The translations under genes were made by a program, and so were the position numbers. From Rhodosalinus sediminis (lineage in GTDB: Bacteria > Pseudomonadota > Alphaproteobacteria > Rhodobacterales > Rhodobacteraceae), in assembly GCF_003385555.1 (NCBI RefSeq), contig NZ_QOHR01000003.1:34775-98774 (forward strand): a stretch of DNA of 64,000 nt. The letters run 5' to 3'. The notes under the pieces were generated by a model. That model had not been told where the DNA came from and did not search any database. It saw only the letters and a program-made list of their open reading frames with translations. This document shows, one piece after another, positions 47,110-55,856 of this stretch; positions within the stretch are counted from its first letter, which is position 1, and each line of letters opens with the position of its first letter.

Positions 47110-48768
47110 ATGGAAGCCGATTTCGTCATCGTCGGCGCCGGCAGCGCCGGCTGCGCCATGGCCGACCGTCTGAGCGCCGCGGGGCGCTCGGTCGTCGTGA
47201 TCGAATACGGCGGGTCCGACGCCGGCCCCTTCATCCAGATGCCCGGCGCGCTCTCCTACCCGATGAACATGGCGCGCTACGACTGGGGCTACCGCACCGA
47301 GCCCGAGCCGCACCTCGGCGGGCGCCGCCTCGCCTGTCCGCGCGGCAAGGTGATCGGCGGCTCCTCCTCGATCAACGGCATGGTCTACGTGCGCGGCCAC
47401 GCGCGCGACTACGATCACTGGGCCGAGCAGGGCGCGACCGGCTGGGCCTTCGCCGACGTGCTGCCCTACTTCAAGCGGATGGAGTGCTGGGACGACGGCG
47501 GCCACGGCGGCGACCCCGCCTGGCGCGGCACGGACGGGCCGCTGCACGTCAGCCGCGGGCGGCGCGACAACCCGCTCGTCCGCGCCTTCGTCGAGGCCGG
47601 GCGGCAGGCGGGCTACGAGACGACGGACGACTACAATGGCGAGAAGCAGGAAGGCTTCGGCCCGATGGAGATGACCGTCCACCGCGGGCGGCGCTGGTCG
47701 GCGGCCAACGCCTATCTGAAGCCCGCGCTCAGGCGCGAGACCTGCACGCTCCTGCGCGGGCTCGCCCGCCGGGTGGTGATCGAGAACGGCCGCGCGACCG
47801 GCGTTGAGATCACGCGCGGCGGGCGCGTCGAGGTGATCCGCGCGCGCCGGGAGGTGGTGCTCGCCGCCTCGGCCATCAACTCCCCCAAGCTGCTGATGCT
47901 CTCGGGCGTCGGCCCGGCCGCGCACCTGCGCGAGCACGGCATCGAGGTGATCGCGGACCGCCCCGGCGTCGGGCGCAATCTTCAGGATCACCTCGAGCTT
48001 TACGTCCAGATGGCCGCGCGGGTGCCGGTGAGCCTCTACCGCTACTGGAACCTCCTCGGGAAGGCCTACGTCGGCGCGCGCTGGCTGCTGACCCGGACGG
48101 GGCCGGGCGCCTCCAACCAGTTCGAGAGCGCGGCCTTCATCCGGAGCGCGGCGGGCGTCGAGTATCCCGACATCCAGTTCCATTTCCTGCCGATCGCGGT
48201 GCGCTACGACGGCAAGGCCGCGGCCGAGGGGCACGGCTTTCAGGCCCACGTGGGGCCGATGCGCTCGGCCTCGCGGGGGGACGTGACGCTGCGCGCGCCG
48301 GACCCGGCGGCCCCGCCGCGCATCCGCTTCAACTACATGAGCCACCCCAGCGACTGGGCCGATTTCCGCACCTGCATCCGCCTCACGCGGGAGATCTTCG
48401 CGCAGGAGGCGATGGCGCCCTTCGTCCGCCACGAGATCGCGCCGGGCGCCGGGGCACAGTCCGACGACGCGCTCGACGCCTTCATCCGCGACCACGTCGA
48501 GAGCGCCTATCACCCCTGCGGCACCTGCCGGATGGGCCGCGCCACGGACCCCGACGCCGTGGTGGACCCGGAGTGCCGCGTGATCGGGGTGGAGGGTCTG
48601 CGCGTCGCCGACAGCTCCGTCTTTCCGCGCATCCCGAACGGCAACCTGAACGGCCCCTCGATCATGGTGGGCGAAAAGGCGAGCGATCACCTCCTCGGCC
48701 GCGCGCCCCTCCCGCGCGAGAACGCGCGGCCCTGGGTGCATCCCGACTGGCGCACCGCGCAGCGCTGA
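47110..48768 (+). CDS. betA: Choline dehydrogenase
   Basis: A 552-residue GMC-family FAD enzyme that oxidises choline to betaine aldehyde. The FAD fold is [17 protein letters not shown], and [16 protein letters not shown] is GMC signature 1. The active-site His/Asn are in [12 protein letters not shown] and [12 protein letters not shown]. It starts 26 bp after betB. A hairpin follows the stop. No betC or choline-specific BCCT transporter is in view. Confidence 0.96.
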   Translation: MEADFVIVGAGSAGCAMADRLSAAGRSVVVIEYGGSDAGPFIQMPGALSYPMNMARYDWGYRTEPEPHLGGRRLACPRGKVIGGSSSINGMVYVRGHARDYDHWAEQGATGWAFADVLPYFKRMECWDDGGHGGDPAWRGTDGPLHVSRGRRDNPLVRAFVEAGRQAGYETTDDYNGEKQEGFGPMEMTVHRGRRWSAANAYLKPALRRETCTLLRGLARRVVIENGRATGVEITRGGRVEVIRARREVVLAASAINSPKLLMLSGVGPAAHLREHGIEVIADRPGVGRNLQDHLELYVQMAARVPVSLYRYWNLLGKAYVGARWLLTRTGPGASNQFESAAFIRSAAGVEYPDIQFHFLPIAVRYDGKAAAEGHGFQAHVGPMRSASRGDVTLRAPDPAAPPRIRFNYMSHPSDWADFRTCIRLTREIFAQEAMAPFVRHEIAPGAGAQSDDALDAFIRDHVESAYHPCGTCRMGRATDPDAVVDPECRVIGVEGLRVADSSVFPRIPNGNLNGPSIMVGEKASDHLLGRAPLPRENARPWVHPDWRTAQR

Positions 48769-48788
48769 CGGCGGCTCGACCCCCGCCC

Positions 48789-48813
48789 GTCCCCTGCGTC
48801 AGGTGCAGGGGAC
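48789..48813 (+). terminator. Hairpin after betA
   Basis: GTCCCCTGC, 7-nt loop, GCAGGGGAC: a perfect 9-bp stem 20 bp after the betA stop, without a T-tract. It probably ends or protects the betIBA transcript. The rest of the gap to 49097 is GC-rich with no gene or repeat that I can see. Confidence 0.6.
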
Positions 48814-49097
48814 CGCCGGCCGGTCACGCACCGGCCGACATCGGGGAGAGCCCCCACGACGCGCGCCGCACTCGGCCTATCCAGCGACGCAGCGGCGGCG
48901 GGAGGGCACCGCGGACGGACCCGGAGGCAGCGGGGGCCCAGTCGTCCTGCCGATGGGCGCGGTGTCGTTCGCCCATAGCGCGACGACACGGGCGATCCGG
49001 CGCCCACCCCGCCGTCGCGCGTGCCGGAGGCCGCGCCGACCGACGCGTCGGGATCACCGCCGTGCCGGAGACCCGCTGGCGCGCGCCCGCCGCCCGG

Positions 49098-49919
49098 CTA
49101 GCGCCCCAATCCGCGGCTGCGCAGCGTCTCCATCGCCGCCGGGATCCCGTCCGGATCGCGCAGTTCGAGGAGCAGGCGGGGCCGCTCCGCCCGGCGCGCG
49201 AGGGCGCGAAAGACTGGCTCCCAGCGGATCGTGCCCTCGCCGATGGGCCAGTGCCGATCCGCGTGACCATCGGCGTCCTGCAGGTGGACATGCGCCAGCG
49301 CCGCGCCGGCGTCCTCGACGAAATAATCCACCGGCGGCGCGCCGCAGCTCGCGTGGGCATACTGCGCGTGTCCTGTGTCCAGCGAGAGCTTCACCCGCTC
49401 GGAGCCGAAGCTCTCGACCAGGCGGCGGCGCTCGCCCGGATCGACGTCAGCGACGTTCTCGACGACCAGCGTCACGCCCTGCGCCTCGGCGCGGCGCACC
49501 ACCGCGGCGAGCGTCGCGTGGACGTCCTCGACGATCCGCGCGCGCGCCCCGGGCTGATCGCCGAAATTCGCGTGATCCCATGCGGTGTAGGGCGAGTGGA
49601 TCACCATGTGATCGGCGCCCACGGCCGCGCAGACGTCGAGCCCCTGCATCAGCCGCCGCTCGACGAGGCGCCGGATCTCCGGGTCCGGCGCGTCGATCGC
49701 GAAGCCGCGGAACGGGCCGTGGATGCCGCGCCGGCCCTCGTGCCCGTCGAGCAGGCGCCGCGCCTCATCGGCCAGCGCCTGCCAGTCGCCGTCGAGCACC
49801 TCGGCCGTCTCGAAGCTCTGGAGCTCCACGTCACGGTCGGCCTCGAAGAGCCAGTCGCGAAAGTCGGCGAGGCGGTGAACCGGCAGGCAGGCGCCGATGA
49901 CGGGGGGCTCGCTGGGCAT
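49098..49919 (-). CDS. Sugar phosphate isomerase/epimerase-like TIM-barrel protein
   Basis: A 273-residue protein of the xylose isomerase-like/AP endonuclease 2 superfamily. Metal-ligand strands are visible as RRGIHGPFRGFAI, DHMVIHSPY, VTLVVENVAD, KLSLDTGHAQYA, LAHVHLQDADG and LLLELRD, the usual Glu-Asp-His-Glu set around a divalent metal. The substrate is unknown. Its neighbours (bet operon, IS element) give no strong hint. Confidence 0.82.
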   Translation of the reverse strand: MPSEPPVIGACLPVHRLADFRDWLFEADRDVELQSFETAEVLDGDWQALADEARRLLDGHEGRRGIHGPFRGFAIDAPDPEIRRLVERRLMQGLDVCAAVGADHMVIHSPYTAWDHANFGDQPGARARIVEDVHATLAAVVRRAEAQGVTLVVENVADVDPGERRRLVESFGSERVKLSLDTGHAQYAHASCGAPPVDYFVEDAGAALAHVHLQDADGHADRHWPIGEGTIRWEPVFRALARRAERPRLLLELRDPDGIPAAMETLRSRGLGR

Positions 49920-50044
49920 CCGGGCATCCTTCTCGTGCGGGGGTCCCGCACGGCGCTACCGCCCGCATGTGACAGCGCAACGACAGCCCGGCCGTGCTCA
50001 ACTCGCAGGCGACGGCGACAGGAGCACCCCCGTCATGGGCCGCG

Positions 50045-51561
50045 CCGGGTGGTGTCGCGGAGTTGGTGGAAATTCGAGGGCGGCGTAATCTCCGGGTGAC
50101 CTGAAACCCACCCAACCGGCGGCGGCAACCGCCAGGGAGAGTGAGGGCCTGACGGCCACCGGTTCGAAGGAAGGCCCGAACGCCATGAACCAGATTACCG
50201 ACACCGCGAGCTTCGCGCTACTGGACTCAGATGCCGGGTTCGACCCGATCGAGGAGCGGCTGCGGGCCAACGTGCGCGCTACCATCGAAGCCGTGTTCGA
50301 GGAGGAGCTTGCCAGCTTTCTCGGTCGCCTCCGCTACGACCGGGGCGACGGCCCGGCGAAAGGTTATCGCCACGGGCACCGGGAGCGGCAACTCACCGGT
50401 ACCTTTGGGACAGAAACGGTGCGGGTGCCGCGCGCCCGGATCGAGGACGACACTGGAAAGGTGACGGAATGGCGGTCGAAGGCGCTGCCCCGTTACAAGA
50501 GGCTGACGAAGAAGGCCGAGGCGCTGATCGCAGCGGTCTACCTTTCCGGAACCAACACGTGCCGGGTCAAGCGGGCGTTGTTCGGGCTGTTCGAGGGCGC
50601 CGTCAGCAAGGACGTGGTCAGCCGCGCCTGGCCCAAGGTGAAGGTGGACTGGGACGCTTGGGTCGCGCGCGCAGCCTCGCCGACGAAGACATTGTCCGGT
50701 TCGCCCGCTCTCTCGGACGGATCGCGGTCGCGGGCTCACTCCTGGATGGCACCGTGATCAGGACCCGGTTGGACCGGAAAGCCACGAACATCTCGGTTCT
50801 GGCTGCGATCGGGGGCCGCCGCGACGGGCAAAAGGTGCTGTTATCCATCAGGAATATGGGTGGAGAGAGCACGGCCGCTTGGCGCCGTTCGGGCGGCTTG
50901 CATGGCCGCATTTGCGGCCACGGTCCGCCCTCACCTCGACGATCTGGACGCACGCGGCCTGAAGCGCCCCGACTTCGTGATCGTCGACGGCGCGCCGGGT
51001 CTGGAGGCCGCGCTCACCGCGCTGTGGGGCGCCGAGCTGCCGATCCAGCGCTGCACTGTGCACAAGCACCGTAACCTTCTCGGCCACGCGCCGAAGGCGA
51101 TGCACGACGAGCTGACCGAGGACTATCGCGACATGATCTACGCCGAGACCGCCGCCGAGGTGGAGACCCGCCGCCGGGCGTTCCTGCGCAAATGGCGCCT
51201 GAAGTGCCGGGCGGTCGCAGACAGCCTCGAAGAAGCTGGCAAGCGGCTCTTCGCCTTCACGCGCCTCGATCCGTCGCAATGGAGATCGGCACGGACGACC
51301 AACGCGATCGAGCGGCTGAACGAGGAGTTTCGCCGCCGCATCAAGACCCAGACCGTGCTTCCCTGCGGCGCGACCGTACCCATGCTGCTGTGGGCGCTGC
51401 TCGCCTCCGGCCAGATCCAGATGCGCAAGGTCGACGGATGGGAGACCCTCTCTCAGCCCCTCGAGCCGATGCCCCTTCACCTCGCCGCCTGAAAAACGAA
51501 CCCTTCACGAGCTCGGAGCGCTCCGCAAAGGAATTTCCACAGCATTCGCGACACGACCCGG
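50045..51561 (+). mobile_element. Decayed IS256-family insertion sequence
   Basis: About 1.5 kb bounded by imperfect inverted repeats: left 50045-50075 and right 51531-51561, 25 of 31 positions matching, with outer block CCGGGT.GTGTCGCG and inner block GTGGAAATTC. It contains one broken IS256-type transposase gene. I find no matching 8-9 bp target duplication at either plausible boundary, as expected for an old insertion or one followed by rearrangement. The element separates the bet region from the secretin cluster. Confidence 0.85.
50185..51492 (+). pseudogene. IS256-family transposase, two frame breaks
   Basis: The reading frame moves twice. The N-terminal part (50185 to ~50665) contains the zinc-ribbon-less start and RLTKKAEALIAAVYLSG. 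Near 50664-50672 a (GC)n run carries two extra bases. The middle part then continues in another frame as ARSLADEDIVR ... LLDGTVIRTRLDRKATN (first catalytic Asp) to MGGESTAAWR. Near 50890-50940 roughly 43 extra bases restore the first frame: FVIVDGAPGLEAAL (second Asp), RCTVHKHRNLLGHAP and ARTTNAIERLNEEF (catalytic Glu). All three DDE residues survive but not in one frame, so the product is presumably inactive. Confidence 0.88.
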
Positions 51562-51678
51562 ATCCGGCCCGTCGGCGCGAGACCAGCCGCCGGACCGGTA
51601 CGTGCGATCCCGCTGGAGCACCGCGGCCCGGCGGCCACCTGCGCGCCCCCGCCCTATGCGCCGCCGGCACCCGGACCG

Positions 51679-52020
51679 TCAGCCGGAGAGGTCGTGCACG
51701 TAGGTGCCGCCGCGGCGGCTGACGACGTAGAGGCTGCCGTCCATGACGGAAAAGAGCGCCGCCACCGCGCCGTCGCGGCGGAACTCGGCGCCCCCCTGCA
51801 CGGCGAGCGCGTTGCGGATCGCCGGGCCGTGGTCGAGGATCTCCTGGCGCGTGAAGCCCGTGCGCGCCATGGTCTCGGCGAGATCCCGGGCGGGCACCTG
51901 CACCGTCTCGCGCCCGCCGGTCGCGACGACCGACCGGAAATCCTCCGTCACGTTGGGATCGCCGCATCCCCCCGCGGCGAGCGCGAGCGCGAGCGCGGCC
52001 TGCCTCACGCGCGCCCTCAT
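51679..52020 (-). CDS. Small putative lipoprotein coupled to the secretin gene
   Basis: A 113-residue protein with a short signal sequence and a weak lipobox (ALAAGGC, Cys about residue 19), then a compact alpha/beta domain (LAETMARTGFTRQEILDHGP, SVMDGSLYVVSRRGGTYVHD). The ATG overlaps the secretin stop as ATGA, so the two are co-translated. An outer-membrane lipoprotein next to a secretin often serves as pilotin; that role here is inference, as I recognise no pilotin family. Confidence 0.72.
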   Translation of the reverse strand: MRARVRQAALALALAAGGCGDPNVTEDFRSVVATGGRETVQVPARDLAETMARTGFTRQEILDHGPAIRNALAVQGGAEFRRDGAVAALFSVMDGSLYVVSRRGGTYVHDLSG

Positions 52021-53714
52021 TCCCGGTACCCCATCATATCGAGCGCGCCGGCGAGTTCGGCGCGGAACGCCGCCTCCTCGACCGTGCCGAGGGAGGGCGG
52101 CCGGCTGCGCCCGGTGCGGAAGCGCCGGTCCTCCGGGCCCACGAGCGTCGCGGTGACGAAAATCGCGACCTGCCGCGACTGGCTGCGCGCGCTGTCGGAG
52201 CGGCCGAGGAACGGCAGGAAGCGCAGCCCGGGCACGCCGCTCTCGCCCTGCTGGCGGCGCAGGTCCGACAGGCCCGCCACCGCCGCGGTGCCGCCGTTCT
52301 CGATCTGCACCGTGTTCTCCACCGTGCGGCGGTTGACGACCGGCAGGTTCTGCTCGCCCCGCGCGACGACATCGGAGACCTCGAGCTCCATGTCGAGGGT
52401 CAGCGTGCCAGCGCGGCCGACCTGCGGCGTGATGCGCAGGACGGTGCCGGTCTCGATCTCCTCGAGGTCGGAGCGGATGAAGCTGTCGTTCTCCTGCAGG
52501 ATCTGGAAGAACTCAGCGGTGGTCACGCGGATGACGGACTCGAGCCCGTCCTGCGCGAGGACCTGCGGGCTCGCCACGACGGTCGCCTCATTGTTCTCCG
52601 ACAGGAGGTCGAGCGAAAGCTGCAGCGCGTTGGTGAAGGCCCGCCCGCTGGTGTAGCCGAGCGCGATCTCCGAGATCTCGTTGCCGCCGTCGGTCCGGTT
52701 GAGCCCCGCGGCGAGGCCCGGGGCCTGCACGTTGGTGCCGATGTCGAGCAGCGCGTTCGTGTCGAGCACCACGACCCGCGCCTCGAGCATGATGTGCTCG
52801 CGCGGCTGGTCGAACTCCATGATGTCGGCGTGGATCTGGCGCGCGGCGTCGGGCGGCGCGCTGACCGAGATCGCGTTCGAGGTGGTGTCGGCGCGCACGT
52901 ACTCCGAAAGCCGCTCGGGCAGCAGGTTCATCACCGCCTCTGCCGTGATGTGGTCGAGCTTGACGAGGCGGGTGTCGTAGACGTCGCGCCCGTCGGTGTT
53001 CTGCGGCGGCAGCGGCCGGTCGAGCCGGCGGATGAGCTCGATCGCCTCCTGCCGCGCGGCCGGCGGGCCGGAGACCGAGACGCTGTTGCGCTCCGCGTCC
53101 ACGCGCACGTGGCGCTGCAGCCGCGCGGGCAGCAGCGCGCGCGCGTTCTCGGCCGAGACGTAGCCGAGCGCCATGAAGACCGTGCGCTCGGCCCCCGGCG
53201 CGTCGATCGCCGCCACGTCCTCGGCGATGATCTGCAGGAGCTCGGGCGGCGCCGTCGCCACGAGGCGATCGTTCTCGGCGTCCGCGCGCACGTATTTGCG
53301 CAGCGGCTCCACGAGAAGGGTGCGCGCGCTCTCGGCGCCGACGCGCCGCAGGGGGATCACCTCGGTCTGCGCGATCTCGGCGAAGAGATCGGTGCGAATG
53401 TCCGGGTTGTAGACGAGGAAATAGGCGGGGCGCTCGACGACCCGGAATCCCGTCCCCGCAAGGAGAAGATCGAGCGCCTCGGGCACGGTGGCCCCCTCGA
53501 CCGTCGCCGTCACGATGCCCTGCACGCTCGGGTCGGCGACGATGGTCTCGCCGGTCTGGGCGGAGATGTCGTCGAGCGCGGTGCGCAGATCCGTTTGATA
53601 AAAGACATTGTCCACGAGGGGGGCGGTCTGCGCTCGCGCGGGTCCGGCGAGGGCCATGCCCAACGCGCATAGAAGGACCACGACACGCGCCGCGAGCGTC
53701 TGTCTGGGTTGCAT
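52017..53714 (-). CDS. Orphan type II/III-like secretin
   Basis: A 565-residue outer-membrane channel protein. Signal peptide 1-28 (cleavage GPARA-Q). Residues ~35-105 are an N0/STN-type domain (YQTDLRTALDDISAQTGETI). Three N1-type repeats follow (~115-180, 183-245, 255-320), each ending in a 'V.ad...N.i.v..pp' strand. Residues ~325-535 are the secretin core: HIMLEARVVVLDTNALLDIG, VVASPQVLAQDG, GTVLRITPQVG and the gate-proximal VPGLRFLPFLGR. No ATPase, pseudopilin or inner-membrane platform gene is in the window, so it is not part of a canonical type II system here. Confidence 0.88.
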   Translation of the reverse strand: MQPRQTLAARVVVLLCALGMALAGPARAQTAPLVDNVFYQTDLRTALDDISAQTGETIVADPSVQGIVTATVEGATVPEALDLLLAGTGFRVVERPAYFLVYNPDIRTDLFAEIAQTEVIPLRRVGAESARTLLVEPLRKYVRADAENDRLVATAPPELLQIIAEDVAAIDAPGAERTVFMALGYVSAENARALLPARLQRHVRVDAERNSVSVSGPPAARQEAIELIRRLDRPLPPQNTDGRDVYDTRLVKLDHITAEAVMNLLPERLSEYVRADTTSNAISVSAPPDAARQIHADIMEFDQPREHIMLEARVVVLDTNALLDIGTNVQAPGLAAGLNRTDGGNEISEIALGYTSGRAFTNALQLSLDLLSENNEATVVASPQVLAQDGLESVIRVTTAEFFQILQENDSFIRSDLEEIETGTVLRITPQVGRAGTLTLDMELEVSDVVARGEQNLPVVNRRTVENTVQIENGGTAAVAGLSDLRRQQGESGVPGLRFLPFLGRSDSARSQSRQVAIFVTATLVGPEDRRFRTGRSRPPSLGTVEEAAFRAELAGALDMMGYRE

Positions 53715-54222
53715 CGGTCACTGCCTCAGGTTGCACCGGGTGGTCCCGGCCTTGTCGTCGCGCGCCGCCCGGCCTGCTCGACTGCTCTTCGGCGGCGCGC
53801 TGATTGACATTTCACATACCACGCCGCCCGCGTGTCGCAAAGTGCTCGGCCGAACTTTGGACACTTTTGAGCACGGAAAGTGTCGCGCCCAAGCCACGGC
53901 AGGTCGGCGTCGCAGGCCGCGGCCGTCGGCCGGGTGGCGCGCGTCGGGGCACGGGATTTCAGGGACTTATGGCGAATTGGCAACTACCCTGGGATGCGTT
54001 TTCCGTGACTTGCAATTTCAGGTTGCTGCGATCGGTGGCCCGGAAAGAGCGGCGCGCCACCCCCGCCACCTTCCTGAAATCGGGCCGGAAATGACCCGGG
54101 ATGATCCAAGACCCGTCCATTTTTAGCCGCCTTTTCCCTCAATCTTACGGGTCATCGCGGCTCGGACAGCACCCCCGACGCCGGACCCGCAGCAGACGAC
54201 GACCCGACCCATGGAGGACACG
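53715..54222. promoter_or_regulatory. Divergent control region of the secretin/exported-protein cluster
   Basis: About 508 bp without a convincing gene, between the secretin (leftward) and the exported proteins (rightward). It contains the perfect inverted repeat GACACTTT-N9-AAAGTGTC (53860-53884) with a third AAAGTG at 53839, and three copies of ATTTCAGG: 53956-53963 and 54015-54022 direct, 54073-54080 inverted, 58-59 bp apart. Base composition is lower in GC than the flanks. A TTGACA at 53804 lacks a matching -10. Promoters for both directions should lie here. Confidence 0.55.
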
Positions 54223-54858
54223 ATGAAAGCACTTCTCTCGACCGCGGGCGCCCTCGCCCTGATCGCCACCAGCGCGGCGGCCAATCCGCCGACGGGAACG
54301 CCCGCAGCGTTCAACAACACCCAAGGCCCGAATGGGAGTGCCAAGACCGTCACGCTCTTCGCCGAGGTCTTCGACTACGTGGCCGTCTGGGGCGAGGAGG
54401 ACTCGGCCGTTCTCAATGTGGCGGATGTCACGACGGACTCCAACACCTCCGGAAACAACAACGACACCAATGATGCGAGGACGGACAAGGCGCTCTTCAC
54501 CGTCACCTCGAACGTGACGCACGACATCACGCTCGAGTGGGAGACCTGGGGGGATGTCAATCTGAGCAACCCGACAAACGACTTCGATCAGGCGAACTAC
54601 TACAACAGCGCCGCCGAATGCTCCATCGGCGGCACCATCAAGCTCGACCCGAACCCCGCGCCCGAATTCTACAACGACGCAATTAGCGGCGGCGGCACGG
54701 GCACGATGACGCACGAGGACGCCGCGCCGACCTGGGCCCATGAATATGGCATCGGCACGGAAGCCTCGCCGGTCCACACCAACTGCCCCGGCGACATCGC
54801 GGCGCCCGGCACCTACTCGCTCGACGTGGACATCACGGTGAGCAAGGCGGGCGCCTGA
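54223..54858 (+). CDS. Exported beta-rich protein, candidate major fibre subunit
   Basis: A 211-residue protein with a signal peptide (MKALLSTAGALALIATSAAA). The mature part is Asn/Asp/Thr-rich and strand-dominated: VTLFAEVFDYVAVWGEEDSA, ALFTVTSNVTHDITLEWETW, and a last strand AAPGTYSLDVDITVSKAGA. It has just two cysteines (one in ECSIGG, one in TNCPGD). The last strand matches the closing strand of fimbrial/spore-coat-U-like subunits in style, and closely matches that of the next gene. The start at 54223 has GGAGGACACG upstream; an ATG 12 bp earlier overlaps that site. A strong hairpin follows. I recognise no named family. Confidence 0.78.
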   Translation: MKALLSTAGALALIATSAAANPPTGTPAAFNNTQGPNGSAKTVTLFAEVFDYVAVWGEEDSAVLNVADVTTDSNTSGNNNDTNDARTDKALFTVTSNVTHDITLEWETWGDVNLSNPTNDFDQANYYNSAAECSIGGTIKLDPNPAPEFYNDAISGGGTGTMTHEDAAPTWAHEYGIGTEASPVHTNCPGDIAAPGTYSLDVDITVSKAGA

Positions 54859-54883
54859 CCCCGGCGCACCACCGGCAGCATCC

Positions 54884-54911
54884 GGCGGAAGGGCCGCTTG
54901 GCCCTTCCGCC
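54884..54911 (+). terminator. 12-bp stem-loop between the two exported-protein genes
   Basis: GGCGGAAGGGCC, loop GCTT, GGCCCTTCCGCC: a perfect stem 26 bp after the first stop, without a T-tract. It may partly terminate or stabilise the upstream mRNA so that the first gene is expressed more than those downstream. Confidence 0.75.
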
Positions 54912-54973
54912 TCGTCGCGTGTAAGGATCGGAGATCGGCGCCGTGGCCGGCGCCGCAGCGGATCGGGGGACGC

Positions 54974-55783
54974 ATGAGACCGAGAGCCTGGGCCCGCGCC
55001 GCCCTTCTCGCCGCGACGCTCGGCGCCGGCGGCGCGGCGGCGCAGGGGATCGACGCGGCGCTCTCCGGCCTCGACGACGCCACGCGCGCCGAGGTGCTGA
55101 GCCTTCTCGATCAGCTCGACATCGCGCAGAGCCGCGCGCGCCCCCTGCGCGAGGCGACCGCGCCGGGCGCGGACCGGGGCCGACCGTCGGACCCGCCGCC
55201 CGGCCGTGCCCTCGGCTGGACCGGCGGCATCGGAGAGACGACCGGCGACCCGCCGGGCCGCGCGCTGGGGCAGAGGCGCGCGGCCGGGGCGAGCGCCGGG
55301 CGCGGCGGCGGCCGCGCCCTCGGGCGGCAGGTCGCGCGCGCCGGACCGGCGTGGGGACGCGGCTTCGCCGTTCTCTTTCCCATCGATACCCAGGTGACAT
55401 ACGAGATCGCCGACCCGCGCAGCGGCGAGGTGGCGACCGGCGAGACGGCGAATTTCGTCGTGCTGGCGAGCCGTGGCTACACCGTCACGATCGACTTTCC
55501 GACCTGGGCGCCGCCCGCGACCCCGGGCCGGCGCGCCGCCTTCTCGAACGGCGCGCAGCGCATCGGCGGGCGGCTCTTCCTCGACCCGACGCCGCTCGAC
55601 GGGAACGGCGATATCTTCGTGCAGCGCGAGGACGGCACCCTCGCCGTCGAGATCCCGCGCGGCGAATGGCGCCTCTGGGGCCTCGGCGCGCGGATCGACC
55701 CGCAGATCACCGACAGCCCCACGGGCATCGCCGCGGCGGGGACCTACAGCCTCGAGGCGACAATCACGCTCAGCCCTTGGTGA
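54974..55783 (+). CDS. Exported protein related to the preceding one
   Basis: A 269-residue protein. Signal peptide 1-23 (GGAAAQ). Residues ~25-125 are low-complexity, Arg/Gly/Pro-rich, with a repeated DPP-GRALG motif (SDPPPGRALGWTGG, GDPPGRALGQRR, GRALGRQ). Residues ~130-269 are a beta-rich domain with FVVLASRGYTVTIDFPTW and the last strand AAAGTYSLEATITLSPW, aligning with FTVTSNVTHDITLEWETW and AAPGTYSLDVDITVS of the previous protein. It is probably a minor or tip subunit of the same structure. Family unknown. Confidence 0.75.
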   Translation: MRPRAWARAALLAATLGAGGAAAQGIDAALSGLDDATRAEVLSLLDQLDIAQSRARPLREATAPGADRGRPSDPPPGRALGWTGGIGETTGDPPGRALGQRRAAGASAGRGGGRALGRQVARAGPAWGRGFAVLFPIDTQVTYEIADPRSGEVATGETANFVVLASRGYTVTIDFPTWAPPATPGRRAAFSNGAQRIGGRLFLDPTPLDGNGDIFVQREDGTLAVEIPRGEWRLWGLGARIDPQITDSPTGIAAAGTYSLEATITLSPW

Positions 55784-55856
55784 GCCGGGGCGCTTTACGC
55801 GGGGCCACCCGCGGGCTATCCCCACCCTGTTTCGCCGCAATCGAAAGGCTTCCGCC

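Noticed and set aside
50158..50175. GGTTCGAA resembling a tRNA T-loop
   Set aside because: No acceptor, D or anticodon stems around it; it lies inside the IS left end.
50037..51569. Target-site duplication around the IS256 element
   Set aside because: I compared 8- and 9-bp flanks at the plausible boundaries and found no match.
53804..54094. A 96-codon plus-strand frame in the secretin control region
   Set aside because: No ribosome-binding site, no domain, mixed composition, and it runs through the inverted repeats; more likely regulatory DNA.
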